Source: Parvibaculum sp039973015 (lineage in GTDB: Bacteria > Pseudomonadota > Alphaproteobacteria > Parvibaculales > Parvibaculaceae). From it: a DNA stretch of 64,000 bases. The stretch lies in assembly GCF_039973015.1 (NCBI RefSeq), contig NZ_JBDWLT010000010.1, positions 124,001 to 188,000 on the forward strand. Reading direction: 5' to 3'. Below the pieces are notes generated by a model. That model worked only from the letters and a program-made list of their open reading frames with translations. It ran no database searches and was not told the DNA's origin. A program made the translations under genes and the position numbers. Positions 50,589 through 59,403 of the stretch are shown here, one piece after another. Position 1 is the first letter of the stretch; every line of letters begins with the position of its first letter.

Positions 50589-51544
50589 CACGCCTCGTGC
50601 TCGCGCTCATGCTCCTCGTTGCCTCCGCTGTAACGGCGAACGCCGCATCCTGGAATGAGCGGGAGGTGAGCCTCGAAGGCGGACTTTCCGGCACACTCGT
50701 CATGCCGCAGGGTGAGGGGCCCGTCGATGCGGCGCTGATCCTTGCAGGCTCCGGCCCGACGGACAGGGACGGCAATTTTCCAAGCGGGCAGAACAATTCG
50801 CTGAAGCTCCTCGCCCATGCGCTGGGCGAGCGCGGCATCGCTTCGCTGCGGATCGACAAACGCGGCGTCGGCGGCAGCATCGGCGCGGCACGCGCGGAAG
50901 AGGAACTTCGCGCAGAAACCTATGTCGAGGATGCAATCCGCTGGCTCGAACTGCTGGAACGCGAACCGCGCATCCGCCGCGTGGTCGCGCTCGGCCATAG
51001 CGAGGGCGCGCTGCTCGCGACCCTTGCCGCGCGGCGGCACGAAGTCTCCGGGCTCGTCCTTCTGACGCCGAGCGGACGGCCCGCCCCCGCCCTTATCCGC
51101 GAGCAGCTTGCCGGCCAGAGCCTGCCGCCCGAGATTACGCTGCGTTCGGAAGAAATTCTCCAGAGCCTCGAACGCGGAGAAACGGTAGCGGATGTGCCGC
51201 CGCAGCTCGACATGCTCTACCGGCCAAGCGTTCAGCCCTATCTCATCTCCTGGTTCAAATACGATCCCGCCGCCGAACTCGCCAGGACGGATGTGCCGGT
51301 GCTGGTGGTGCAGGGAACGCGCGATCTCCAGCAGCGTCCCGCCGATGGCGAGAAGCTCGCGGCCGCGCGCGAGGGTGTGACGCTGATCGCCATCGAGAAC
51401 ATGAACCATGTGCTGAAGGTGGCGCCGGAAGACCGCGCGGGAAACATGGCGCTTTACGTCGACCCGCATGCGGAGCTGGCGCCGGGACTTGCCGGTGCGA
51501 TTGCCGGTTTTATCGGGAAGATGACGGAAGCCCCGAAGCCCTGA
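50585..51544 (+). CDS. Alpha/beta hydrolase with signal peptide
   Basis: 319 residues from the ATG at 50585, overlapping the previous stop (ATGA). A signal peptide (RLVLALMLLVASAVTANAAS) suggests periplasmic location. Triad: Ser in LGHSEGALLA, Asp in QGTRDLQQRP and His in MNHVLKV; oxyanion region LAGSGPTDRDGN. Substrate unknown; no lipase or dienelactone wording. Confidence 0.88.
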   Translation: MTRLVLALMLLVASAVTANAASWNEREVSLEGGLSGTLVMPQGEGPVDAALILAGSGPTDRDGNFPSGQNNSLKLLAHALGERGIASLRIDKRGVGGSIGAARAEEELRAETYVEDAIRWLELLEREPRIRRVVALGHSEGALLATLAARRHEVSGLVLLTPSGRPAPALIREQLAGQSLPPEITLRSEEILQSLERGETVADVPPQLDMLYRPSVQPYLISWFKYDPAAELARTDVPVLVVQGTRDLQQRPADGEKLAAAREGVTLIAIENMNHVLKVAPEDRAGNMALYVDPHAELAPGLAGAIAGFIGKMTEAPKP

Positions 51545-51553
51545 CCCCTTGGA

Positions 51554-52222
51554 TCAGGCGCACAGATCCGGCACGTCTGGAACCCCGAAGCCGATGTCGA
51601 AGAAGATCGCGCGGCGCAGCGTGAGCGGCGGGGTGAGCCGGAAATCGACATCGGATTCCGGCATCCGCTCGCGCGCCATCACCGTGCCGATGACACGGTT
51701 CTTGCCATCGATCCCGGCCGCGACGGGCAACGTCATCAGTTCGCAGAGATAGGGCTGTCCTTCCGGCGTGCGCAGTTCGCGAATGAGGAGAAGCCCGCAT
51801 GGATGCGAATGCAGGAGCTTGAGGCGCGCCATGTCTTCGGCGCGTCCCGGATAATCCATGTCGTCGCCGAAGGTATTGGTGCCGGTGAGGTCGATGCCGG
51901 TCGCCGCCTCGAGCGCGCTGCCATAGATGCGGAAGACGAGCCGGTCTTCCGCCTCCCAGCTCAGGTAACGCATATAGGGAAGAAGCTCGACCAGTGCGCG
52001 CGGGTTCACATCCTCGGGTGCCGGCATGGCGCGCGCACCACGCGCTTCCAGCCACCAGGCGTAGAATTCATGGCTGAGATGGGTGACCTCGACATCGCCT
52101 ATGAACCGGGGAACGTCTCCGGCCTCGCCGGTGAGACGCGCCTTCGCGGCCTCGACGCTCGACCATTCGAGGCGCGAACGCATCCATGCGGGATGCCGCT
52201 GCCGTTCCGCTTCACCTGCCAA
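51554..52222 (-). CDS. PAS-like domain protein, tandem copy 2
   Basis: About 222 residues. The region RALVELLPYMRYLSWEAEDRLVFRIYGSALEAATGIDLTG is the PAS_5-like fold found alone in many alphaproteobacteria, and the C-terminus ends RRAIFFDIGFGVPD. It has no output domain, so its job is unknown. The start is uncertain: TTG at 52222 matches the paralogue's alignment, ATG at 52183 is shorter and TTG at 52270 longer. Confidence 0.7.
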   Translation of the reverse strand: MAGEAERQRHPAWMRSRLEWSSVEAAKARLTGEAGDVPRFIGDVEVTHLSHEFYAWWLEARGARAMPAPEDVNPRALVELLPYMRYLSWEAEDRLVFRIYGSALEAATGIDLTGTNTFGDDMDYPGRAEDMARLKLLHSHPCGLLLIRELRTPEGQPYLCELMTLPVAAGIDGKNRVIGTVMARERMPESDVDFRLTPPLTLRRAIFFDIGFGVPDVPDLCA

Positions 52223-52292
52223 CGCCGTTACCCCCGCCTCGCCTTCGCCCTTTCCAAGCCTAGGCTTCAAGCCGTGAAAAAAGATTAACGGC

Positions 52293-52967
52293 TCAGACTT
52301 CAAGACCGAGTGAGGGATCGGGAATGCCCGCGCCCGTGTCGAAAAAGACGGCCCGCTGCAAGGCGAGTATGCGGTCGAACACGACGTCGACATTCCACTC
52401 ACGCATCTTCACCATCGGAACAACCGTGCCGATGATGCGGGCCTTGCCGCCCGCGACCGGCGCCACCGGCAGCGTCATGAATTCGCAAGGGTGAGGATTG
52501 CCCGCGCCGTCATAGATGTTGCGCAGCATGACGAGGCCGCAGGGCTGCCTGTGGAGCTGCCGGACCCGCTCGCGATCGTTTTCCACATCGTCGTGCTTGT
52601 GGCCGAATATATCGTGACCCGTGAGGTCCAGACCGCTCGCCTCGACAAGAGCGCTGCCATAAATGCGGATGACGAGCTTCTCGTCGTCTTCCCAGCTCAG
52701 ATAGCGGATATAGGGGAGCAGCTCGACCAGCGCGCGCGGGCTCACATCGCCGGCGTCGGGCATGGGCCGGGTTCCACGCGCCTCAAGCCACCAGCCGAGA
52801 AGCTGGCGTCCGGCATTGGAAAGCGCGATGCCGCCGATTTCGTCGGGAACATGGCCGATCGGACCGGCAAGCCGCGCCCGGACATTTTCGACCGCCGACC
52901 ACTCCATCAGCGGCTGTACCCAGGTCGGGCGTGTTTCTCCCGAACCGCGCCCCTGCCCGTTCGTCAT
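52293..52967 (-). CDS. PAS-like domain protein, tandem copy 1
   Basis: About 224 residues from the ATG at 52967 after GGGGGT. It shares with the next gene the phrases WWLEARGTRPMPD, RALVELLPYIRYLSWE, IYGSAL, PLDLTG-like DLTGHDIFG and ALQRAVFFDTGAGIPDP. The two are tandem duplicates that have diverged. No transmembrane segment or output domain is seen, so it may be an adaptor or small-ligand sensor. It follows rho on the same strand, about 70 bp downstream. Confidence 0.75.
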   Translation of the reverse strand: MTNGQGRGSGETRPTWVQPLMEWSAVENVRARLAGPIGHVPDEIGGIALSNAGRQLLGWWLEARGTRPMPDAGDVSPRALVELLPYIRYLSWEDDEKLVIRIYGSALVEASGLDLTGHDIFGHKHDDVENDRERVRQLHRQPCGLVMLRNIYDGAGNPHPCEFMTLPVAPVAGGKARIIGTVVPMVKMREWNVDVVFDRILALQRAVFFDTGAGIPDPSLGLEV

Positions 52968-53034
52968 GCAACCCCCGTTACTCAACCCGCCACACGTAAA
53001 AAGTGCAGCGGGAAGAATAGCAGGATTTGCCTGA

Positions 53035-54300
53035 TTATGTGTTCATGCTGTCGAAGAACTCGCCGTTGTTCTTCGTCTGCTTGAGCTTGTCGAGCAGGAA
53101 CTCGATGGCGTCGACCGTGCCCATCGGGTTGAGGATACGGCGCAGCACATACATTTTCGAGAGCTGACCCTTGTCGACGAGCAGCTCTTCCTTGCGGGTG
53201 CCGGACTTGAGAATGTCGATCGCGGGGAAGACGCGCTTGTCGGCGATCTTGCGGTCGAGAATGATTTCCGAGTTACCCGTGCCCTTGAATTCTTCGAAGA
53301 TGACTTCGTCCATGCGCGAGCCCGTATCGATCAGGGCCGTCGCGATGATGGTGAGCGAGCCGCCTTCCTCGATATTGCGCGCGGCGCCGAAGAAGCGCTT
53401 GGGGCGCTGTAGCGCATTCGCGTCGACACCGCCGGTGAGCACCTTGCCCGAGGAGGGCACGACCGTGTTGTAGGCGCGGCCGAGACGGGTGATCGAATCC
53501 AGCAGTATGACCACGTCGCGGCCATGTTCGACCAGGCGCTTCGCCTTCTCGATCACCATTTCGGCGACCTGAACATGACGCTGCGCGGGTTCGTCGAAGG
53601 TGGAGGAGATGACCTCGCCCTTCACCGAACGCTGCATGTCGGTCACTTCTTCCGGGCGCTCGTCGATCAGGAGGACGATCAGATAGGCCTCCGGGTGATT
53701 GGTCGTGATCGAATGGGCGATATTCTGGAGGAGAACGGTTTTACCGGTACGCGGCGGCGCGACGATGAGGCCGCGCTGGCCCTTGCCGAGCGGGGCGACG
53801 ATATCGATGACGCGCGAGGAGCGATCCTTCAGCGTCGGGTCATCGACTTCCATTTCGAGCTTCGAATCCGGGTAGAGCGGCGTCAGATTGTCGAAATGAA
53901 CCTTGTGGCGCGCCTTGTCCGGGCTCTCGAAATTGACCGTGGAAACTTTCAGGAGGGCAAAATAGCGCTCGCCATCCTTGGGGCTGCGGATCTCGCCTTC
54001 GACTGTATCGCCCGTGCGGAGCGAAAAGCGGCGGATCTGCGAGGGAGAAACATAGATGTCGTCCGGGCCCGGCAGGTAGTTCGCTTCCGGCGAGCGCAGG
54101 AAGCCGAAACCGTCCGGCAGCACCTCGACCACGCCTTCGCCGATAATATCGACGCCCTGCTCCGCATATTGTTTCAGGATCGCGAACATCATGTCCTGCG
54201 TCCTGAGCGTGGAGGCGTTTTCGACCTCGAGTTCCTCCGCGAGCGCCAGAAGGTCGGTCGGGGATTTGGCCTTGAGGTCCTGCAGCTTGATCTGCGTCAT
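53035..54300 (-). CDS. rho: Transcription termination factor Rho
   Basis: 421 residues. N-terminal RNA-binding domain (LPDGFGFLRSPEANYLPGPDDIYVSPSQIRRF), then the ATPase core with Walker A APPRTGKTVLLQNIA and Walker B VILLDSITRLGRAYN. Q- and R-loop regions follow. Rho forms a hexameric ring that terminates transcription. The hemE-hemH-hemJ/rho neighbourhood near the origin is common in Rhizobiales. Confidence 0.98.
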   Translation of the reverse strand: MTQIKLQDLKAKSPTDLLALAEELEVENASTLRTQDMMFAILKQYAEQGVDIIGEGVVEVLPDGFGFLRSPEANYLPGPDDIYVSPSQIRRFSLRTGDTVEGEIRSPKDGERYFALLKVSTVNFESPDKARHKVHFDNLTPLYPDSKLEMEVDDPTLKDRSSRVIDIVAPLGKGQRGLIVAPPRTGKTVLLQNIAHSITTNHPEAYLIVLLIDERPEEVTDMQRSVKGEVISSTFDEPAQRHVQVAEMVIEKAKRLVEHGRDVVILLDSITRLGRAYNTVVPSSGKVLTGGVDANALQRPKRFFGAARNIEEGGSLTIIATALIDTGSRMDEVIFEEFKGTGNSEIILDRKIADKRVFPAIDILKSGTRKEELLVDKGQLSKMYVLRRILNPMGTVDAIEFLLDKLKQTKNNGEFFDSMNT

Positions 54301-54719
54301 CGGCTTGGTCGGTCTTTCTCTGGGGTTTCCGCTTCCTGCCTTGTCTGGCCGCCTTGCTTGAAGGTCGGGCTTCTGAACGAGGGAGGGGAAATCTTTTCTG
54401 GATGGGAAGGGTAAAACAGGTCTGCGAACGGATGATGATCTATCGGGGAAACGGGCCTCGGGTCTCTTTCCGTCGCCGCGCCGGGCCCCGGGCTATTGCC
54501 CTTTGGAACCTCTCGCGGGGAACTTCTCGCTGCAGATGCCCTTCGGATCGTGAGGGACCGCTTGCAGCCGGGAAAGAACATAGGAAGGCCGCCGGAAGAA
54601 ACCCGGCTTAGAAACCCATATAAAGCGGACCGGCCCCGATTTCAACGGAAATTGGTCAGGCTCACCCTTCCAATTGCGTTCCGCTGCCAAAAGGCCGGAC
54701 GCCATCAGGGAAACCGGAA
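54301..54719. other. 420-bp gap between rho and the kinase gene
   Basis: Divergent promoters must lie here, but I see no clear hairpin, dyad or gene. The rho leader may be long. Confidence 0.5.
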
Positions 54720-55340
54720 ATGAGGTTTGTCAGCGAATTCGAGGAACTGGCGGCCATTATCGCAGGTGAACGGGCTTGTTCCGGCAGAAACCCGGAGGAA
54801 CCTTTCATCCTCGCGATCGACGGACGCAGCGGCGCCGGGAAATCGACCCTCGCCGCGCGTCTCGCCGCCCGCTTCGATACACTTGTCGTATGCGGCGACG
54901 ATTTTTTCGCAGGCGGCGTCACCCTTCGCGACGATCCTGCGCCGGTACTGGCCGAGACCTGCATAGACTGGCGAAGTCTCGCCGGGGTGCTGACCGGCCT
55001 GCTCCAGACCGGGAAGGCCCGATTTCACCCCTTCGATTGGGAGCGCTTCGACGGATCGAAGGAGGAGCGTCTGACGGAAATAGAGGGGAAACCCGTCATC
55101 ATCGTGGAAGGGGTCTATTCCGCCCGGCCCGAACTGAGGAAATTCCTCGATCTCTCCATCCTCGCGGAAGCGCCCGATGCGCTCCGAATGGCGCGGCTAA
55201 TCCAGCGGGAGGGCGAGATCGGCCCCTGGGAACGGCAATGGCATGCTGCGGAGGACTGGTACTTCGAAACCCGGGCAAGGCGCGAGGCATTCGATCTGAT
55301 CTACCTCCCCGGAGCCCCCGGAGCAGGCACGACCGGGTGA
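54720..55340 (+). CDS. Uridine-kinase-like P-loop protein
   Basis: 206 residues. Walker A IDGRSGAGKSTLAARLAARF and the downstream CGDDFFAGG and IIVEGVYSARPEL fit the uridine kinase/phosphoribulokinase-like P-loop group; the middle part HPFDWERFDG contains a substrate region. Substrate uncertain: many alphaproteobacterial members are annotated as uridine kinase without proof. Convergent with hemJ. Confidence 0.8.
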   Translation: MRFVSEFEELAAIIAGERACSGRNPEEPFILAIDGRSGAGKSTLAARLAARFDTLVVCGDDFFAGGVTLRDDPAPVLAETCIDWRSLAGVLTGLLQTGKARFHPFDWERFDGSKEERLTEIEGKPVIIVEGVYSARPELRKFLDLSILAEAPDALRMARLIQREGEIGPWERQWHAAEDWYFETRARREAFDLIYLPGAPGAGTTG

Positions 55341-55354
55341 GGAAAGTGCTGCCC

Positions 55355-55801
55355 TCAGAAGGGTTTCGCGACCGCGAGCAGCACAATGAAGATGACGAGA
55401 ACGGGCGGGCCTTCATTCACGATCCGGTAGAAACGGGCGTCCTTCCTATTCTCGTCACGCTCGAAATCCTTTCGCCAGCGCGAAAACATCCCGTGCAGCC
55501 CCGACATGACGAAAATCAGGAAGAGCTTCACCTGCATCCAGTGATCGGAGAAAAGTCCGGGGTTAATGGCAAGCATCAGACCGCCAAAGAGGAAAGTCGC
55601 GATCATGGCCGGATTGACGATGCCCCTGAGAAGCCGCCGCTCCATGATCTTGAAGGTCTCGGATTTGTCCGAACCCGTCTCCGCCTCCGCGTGATAGACG
55701 AAAAGCCGCGGCAGATAGGCCATGCCGGCCATCCAGAAGATCACCGAAATGATGTGAAGAGCCTTGATCCACAAATAGTATTGGCCAAGAAAATCCAGCA
55801 T
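55355..55801 (-). CDS. hemJ: Protoporphyrinogen oxidase HemJ
   Basis: 148 residues from the ATG at 55801. Four hydrophobic segments. Conserved HemJ (UPF0093) words: ALHIISVIFWMAGMAYLPRLFVYHAE with a His and GLHGMFSRWRKDF with a His and Lys/Arg. It oxidises protoporphyrinogen IX to protoporphyrin IX in the inner membrane, the step just before ferrochelatase. It follows hemH on the same strand by 25 bp. Confidence 0.9.
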   Translation of the reverse strand: MLDFLGQYYLWIKALHIISVIFWMAGMAYLPRLFVYHAEAETGSDKSETFKIMERRLLRGIVNPAMIATFLFGGLMLAINPGLFSDHWMQVKLFLIFVMSGLHGMFSRWRKDFERDENRKDARFYRIVNEGPPVLVIFIVLLAVAKPF

Positions 55802-55826
55802 CTTCTTTCCTTTTTCTCTTCTTTTA

Positions 55827-56891
55827 TCAGCGGATTGTCTTGAGCCCGGCGTCTTTCGTGCAGACATGGCCCGCCGCATCTTCCGGGCAAAGGATTGTTT
55901 CCTGCGCCCGCGCGCCGCGCACAAGGCGCGCCAGCCCCTCGATGAAATGAGGCTCGGTGCCGAGCGCCGGCACCCGGATATAGACGGGCACCCCACTCTC
56001 TTTCGCCAGAGCTCCGTATTCCTTGTCGAGCTCGACCAGCGTTTCGGAATGTTCCGACACGAATGCGACGGGCAGCACGATCAGGGATTTGCCCTCCGCC
56101 CCGGCGCGGCGGATCTCGTCATCGGTCGAGGGCCCGATCCATTCGAGCGGACCGACCCGGCTCTGGTAGCAGGTCACCCAGTCCAGGTTTTCACCGGCGG
56201 CCCCAAGCTTTGCGACGATGGCCGCACAGCTCTGCTCGACCTGCGCCTGATAGGGGTCGCCCTTCTCGATCACCTTTTTGGGCAGGCCATGCGCGGAAAA
56301 GAGGACGCGAAAGCCCTCATGACCTCCCGCTTTTTCGATGGCAGCCTGCAACAGAGAGGCATAGCCCCCCGCAAAACCCTCTTCCGTCGGATAGCAGCAG
56401 ACCGACCTTGCCGGAGCGGCAAGCCCGGCTTTGGCCGCCGCGCGCTCCCAGTCCCGCAGGGAGGACTCCGTCGTCGTCGTCGAATATTGCGGATAAAGCG
56501 GCAGCAGCACGAGTTCGGTGGCGCCCCAGGCCTTTGCCGCCGCCGCCGCCTCATCGGCGAAGGGATGCCAGTAGCGCATGGCGAGAAAACAGCGAAAGTC
56601 GGATTCGCCATCGGCCAAGGCCTGTTCGAGAGCGGTTCCCTGCGCTTCCGTCAGCGGCACGAGCGGCGAACCCCCGCCAAGCTCGGCATAAATCTCCCTT
56701 GCCACGGGGGCACGGCGCTTCGAGACGAATTTCGCGAGCAGCCAGCGCATCGGATTCGGCACACTGATGATGGCAGGATCGTTGAAAAGATTGAAAAGAA
56801 AGGGCTGTACCGCGTCGGGCCCGTCCGGCCCGCCGAGATTGAACAGAATGATCGCGACCTTTCTCTTCAATTCACCGTTCACGGCCGCCAC
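55827..56891 (-). CDS. hemH: Ferrochelatase
   Basis: 354 residues. N-terminal VAIILFNLGGPDGPDAVQPFLFNLF, the chelatase His in LFSAHGLPKKVIEKGD and the Glu region in FVSEHSETLVELDKEY. Inserts Fe2+ into protoporphyrin IX to give heme. Its start overlaps the end of hemE by 13 bp. Confidence 0.96.
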   Translation of the reverse strand: MAAVNGELKRKVAIILFNLGGPDGPDAVQPFLFNLFNDPAIISVPNPMRWLLAKFVSKRRAPVAREIYAELGGGSPLVPLTEAQGTALEQALADGESDFRCFLAMRYWHPFADEAAAAAKAWGATELVLLPLYPQYSTTTTESSLRDWERAAAKAGLAAPARSVCCYPTEEGFAGGYASLLQAAIEKAGGHEGFRVLFSAHGLPKKVIEKGDPYQAQVEQSCAAIVAKLGAAGENLDWVTCYQSRVGPLEWIGPSTDDEIRRAGAEGKSLIVLPVAFVSEHSETLVELDKEYGALAKESGVPVYIRVPALGTEPHFIEGLARLVRGARAQETILCPEDAAGHVCTKDAGLKTIR

Positions 56892-57961
56892 TCCTGCACC
56901 AGCTTCACCAGTTCGCCGACATGTTCAGGCGGCGTCTGCGGCACGATGCCGTGGCCGAGATTGAAAATGAACGGCCCCTCGCCCAGCGTCTCCAGGATGT
57001 GGAGCGCCTGGGCTTTCATTTCTTCGCCACCGGCGACGAGAAGCAGCGGATCGAGATTGCCCTGAACACATCCGCGCGATTGCAGATGCTCGCGCGCCCA
57101 TGCCGGCGAGACACCCGTATCGAGGCTGAGACCCGTGACGTCGGTCTCGCGGAAATAGCGGACCGACATGGCGCCCGCCCCGCGCGGAAAGGCAATGACG
57201 GGCAGGCCGGGAAAGCGCGCCTGCAGAAGCTCGCGGATCGCCTTCACCGGCCGCAGCGCAAACCGCTCGAAGGAAAGCTCCGGCAGACTGCCTGCCCATG
57301 TATCGAAGATCTGGATGACTTCGGCACCGGCGAGAACCTGCGCGGAGAGATGCTCGACCGTCGCCTCGACCAGAATATCGATCAGCTTCTGGAATTCATC
57401 CGGCTCACGGTAAGCCCAGAGTTTCGCCGCCGCCTGGTCGGGCGATCCCTTGCCGCCGACCATATAGGTCGCGACCGTCCAGGGCGCACCGGCAAAACCG
57501 ATCAGCGTCGTCTCTTTCGGCAAGCTCCGCGACAGCCGCTCCACCGCCTCATAGACGGGCGTCAGATGCTCCGTCACGCGCGCCGGGCTTCCGAGCGTCG
57601 CGAGGCCAGCGCCATCCGTGATCGGCTCCAGCACCGGTCCCTCGCCTTCCTTGAAGGCAACCTTCTGCCCCAGCGCATCGGGCACCACCAGAATGTCTGA
57701 AAAAAGGATCGCCGCATCGAAGCCATAGCGCCTGATCGGCTGCAACGTGACTTCCTCGGCGAGTTCGGGCGTGTAGCAGAGATTGAGAAAACCGCCCGCC
57801 CTGGCGCGCACCTCGCGATACTCCGGCAGATAACGTCCTGCCTGCCGCATCATCCACAGCGGCACGCCATGTGTCTCGACACCGGCAAGCGCTCTCAGCA
57901 ATTTCTTCTCCGGAAGCTCTGTTCCGGGAGCCATTCTCTTGCCCACGTGTTCTTTTCCCAA
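56879..57961 (-). CDS. hemE: Uroporphyrinogen decarboxylase
   Basis: 360 residues (351 from the alternative ATG at 57934). PVWMMRQAGRYLPEYREVRA-type signature, Asp in ILFSDILVVPDALG and the C-terminal IFDTWAGSL, all of the UroD family. Decarboxylates uroporphyrinogen III to coproporphyrinogen III. It is the first gene of a hemE-hemH-hemJ set and faces away from the putative origin. Confidence 0.96.
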   Translation of the reverse strand: MGKEHVGKRMAPGTELPEKKLLRALAGVETHGVPLWMMRQAGRYLPEYREVRARAGGFLNLCYTPELAEEVTLQPIRRYGFDAAILFSDILVVPDALGQKVAFKEGEGPVLEPITDGAGLATLGSPARVTEHLTPVYEAVERLSRSLPKETTLIGFAGAPWTVATYMVGGKGSPDQAAAKLWAYREPDEFQKLIDILVEATVEHLSAQVLAGAEVIQIFDTWAGSLPELSFERFALRPVKAIRELLQARFPGLPVIAFPRGAGAMSVRYFRETDVTGLSLDTGVSPAWAREHLQSRGCVQGNLDPLLLVAGGEEMKAQALHILETLGEGPFIFNLGHGIVPQTPPEHVGELVKLVQEWRP

Positions 57962-58534
57962 ATCTATAAAAGAGTCTTAAAGGTTGTTGATAGGAGTAGA
58001 TGCCTGTGGATGCCGGGGATCAAAGTCCGCCCCGGATTTCTCCACAGAAAGGCGGCTGTTTCTCCCGCCCGTGTTTCCTCAGCCCCTTCTATGCCACAGC
58101 CTGTGCGCAATTTCAGCCCGGCAGAGCGTCGCGCCTGTCTACGCAAGGGCTTGCACTGTGGATCGTCTCTCTCGCCAATTGCGTTAATTGTGTGGATAAG
58201 CCCGGCGCCCCCGCGAGACTCGCCGGTCATACCCGTTTTGCGCAAGTGAACCCCCGTCTTTCTTAACGGACTCATGAAACGGGGGAGGGAAAACGAAGCA
58301 CGGGTATGACCGGGTAGGGCCTCTCCGAATAAGGTCACTTGCACCCGTTAATCACAGCTTTCCACAGGCACAGAGCAAACATGTGCGATGCCTGTTATGC
58401 CTCGGACAAAAGAATTGGTGCGGCATGGAGAGACTGGCGGTGTTTCCACCTGCCCGGAAAACGGTCTAGGTTGCAAACCCCCCGGGAGAGGTACATGGAT
58501 CGAACCCGGAAGGCAGCATATCCAGGCACGAAAC
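57962..58534. other. oriC: Putative chromosomal replication origin (oriC)
   Basis: 573-bp gap between divergent hemE and the PPDK-regulator gene, the exact position of Caulobacter Cori. It contains a perfect DnaA box (58191-58199) and near-boxes at 58005, 58038, 58157, 58348 and 58358, an AT-rich start beside hemE, three GANTC sites (57972, 58217, 58269), and a long inverted repeat at 58223-58313. No full CtrA site (TTAA-N7-TTAA) was seen, only half-sites. No protein gene is supported here. Confidence 0.8.
58223..58313. repeat. Long inverted repeat inside oriC
   Basis: CCGGTCATACCCG (58223-58235) pairs perfectly with CGGGTATGACCGG (58301-58313); inside, CCCCCGT (58251-58257) pairs with ACGGGGG (58279-58285) at matching spacing. 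The arms between are unpaired. It can form a cruciform or hold a dyad-binding protein. Confidence 0.8.
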
Positions 58535-59359
58535 ATGAGCAGCAAGCGCGTCTTTCATCTTCATCTCGTATCCGACGCGACCGGCGAAACGCTGAACATG
58601 GTCGCGCGCGCGGCCTGCGCGCAATATGAAGACGCGCGGCCCATCGAGCATGTCTATGCGCTGGTGCGCGGCCCGAAACAGCTTGAGCGCGTGCTTGGCG
58701 AAATCGAGAACGCGCCCGGTCTCGTCATGTTCACGATGGTGAATGACAAGCTGCGCGAGCGGCTGGAGAAACGCTGCGCGGAAATACAGACGCCCTGCAT
58801 CTCCGTGCTCGACCCCGCGATGAAGGCGCTCGGCCAGTATCTCGGCAAGAAGTCCTCGCACAAGCCTGGCTCGCAGCACATCATGGATGCGGAATATTTC
58901 GACCGTATCGCCGCGCTCAATTACACGATGGCGCATGATGACGGGCAGTCGGCGGGCGACCTCGACGATGCCGACATCATTCTTCTCGGTGTCAGCCGCA
59001 CCTCGAAAACACCGACCTGCATCTATCTCGCGAACCGCGGCATCAAGGCGGCGAATATTCCGATCGTGCCGGGCGCACCCCTGCCCCCCGACCTTGAGCA
59101 TGTCCAGCGCCCGCTGGTCGTCGGTCTCACCACAAGCCCGGATCGCCTCGTGCAAATCCGCAAGAACCGGCTTCTTTCGCTGCACGAGAATACCGACACG
59201 GATTATGTCGCGCCGGATGTCGTCGCCGATGAAATCGCCTTTGCGCGCAAGCTTTTTGCCAGGAACGCCTGGCCGGTGATCGACGTCACGCGCCGCTCCA
59301 TCGAGGAAACGGCGGCCGCCGTCCTCAACCTCTATAATGAGCGCCAGCGCGCAAGCTGA
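58535..59359 (+). CDS. ppsR: Pyruvate, phosphate dikinase regulatory protein (DUF299)
   Basis: 274 residues from the ATG at 58535. Family start KRVFHLHLVSDATGETLNMVARAA and the P-loop-like LLGVSRTSKTPTCIYLANRG. Bifunctional ADP-dependent kinase/phosphorylase that switches PPDK or PEP synthase. A longer frame upstream lies in the origin region and adds no family sequence. It opens the rightward gene set. Confidence 0.93.
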   Translation: MSSKRVFHLHLVSDATGETLNMVARAACAQYEDARPIEHVYALVRGPKQLERVLGEIENAPGLVMFTMVNDKLRERLEKRCAEIQTPCISVLDPAMKALGQYLGKKSSHKPGSQHIMDAEYFDRIAALNYTMAHDDGQSAGDLDDADIILLGVSRTSKTPTCIYLANRGIKAANIPIVPGAPLPPDLEHVQRPLVVGLTTSPDRLVQIRKNRLLSLHENTDTDYVAPDVVADEIAFARKLFARNAWPVIDVTRRSIEETAAAVLNLYNERQRAS

Positions 59360-59403
59360 TCCCTGATACACGCAGAAGCCGAAGAAAAGCCGAGCAGCAG
59401 TAA

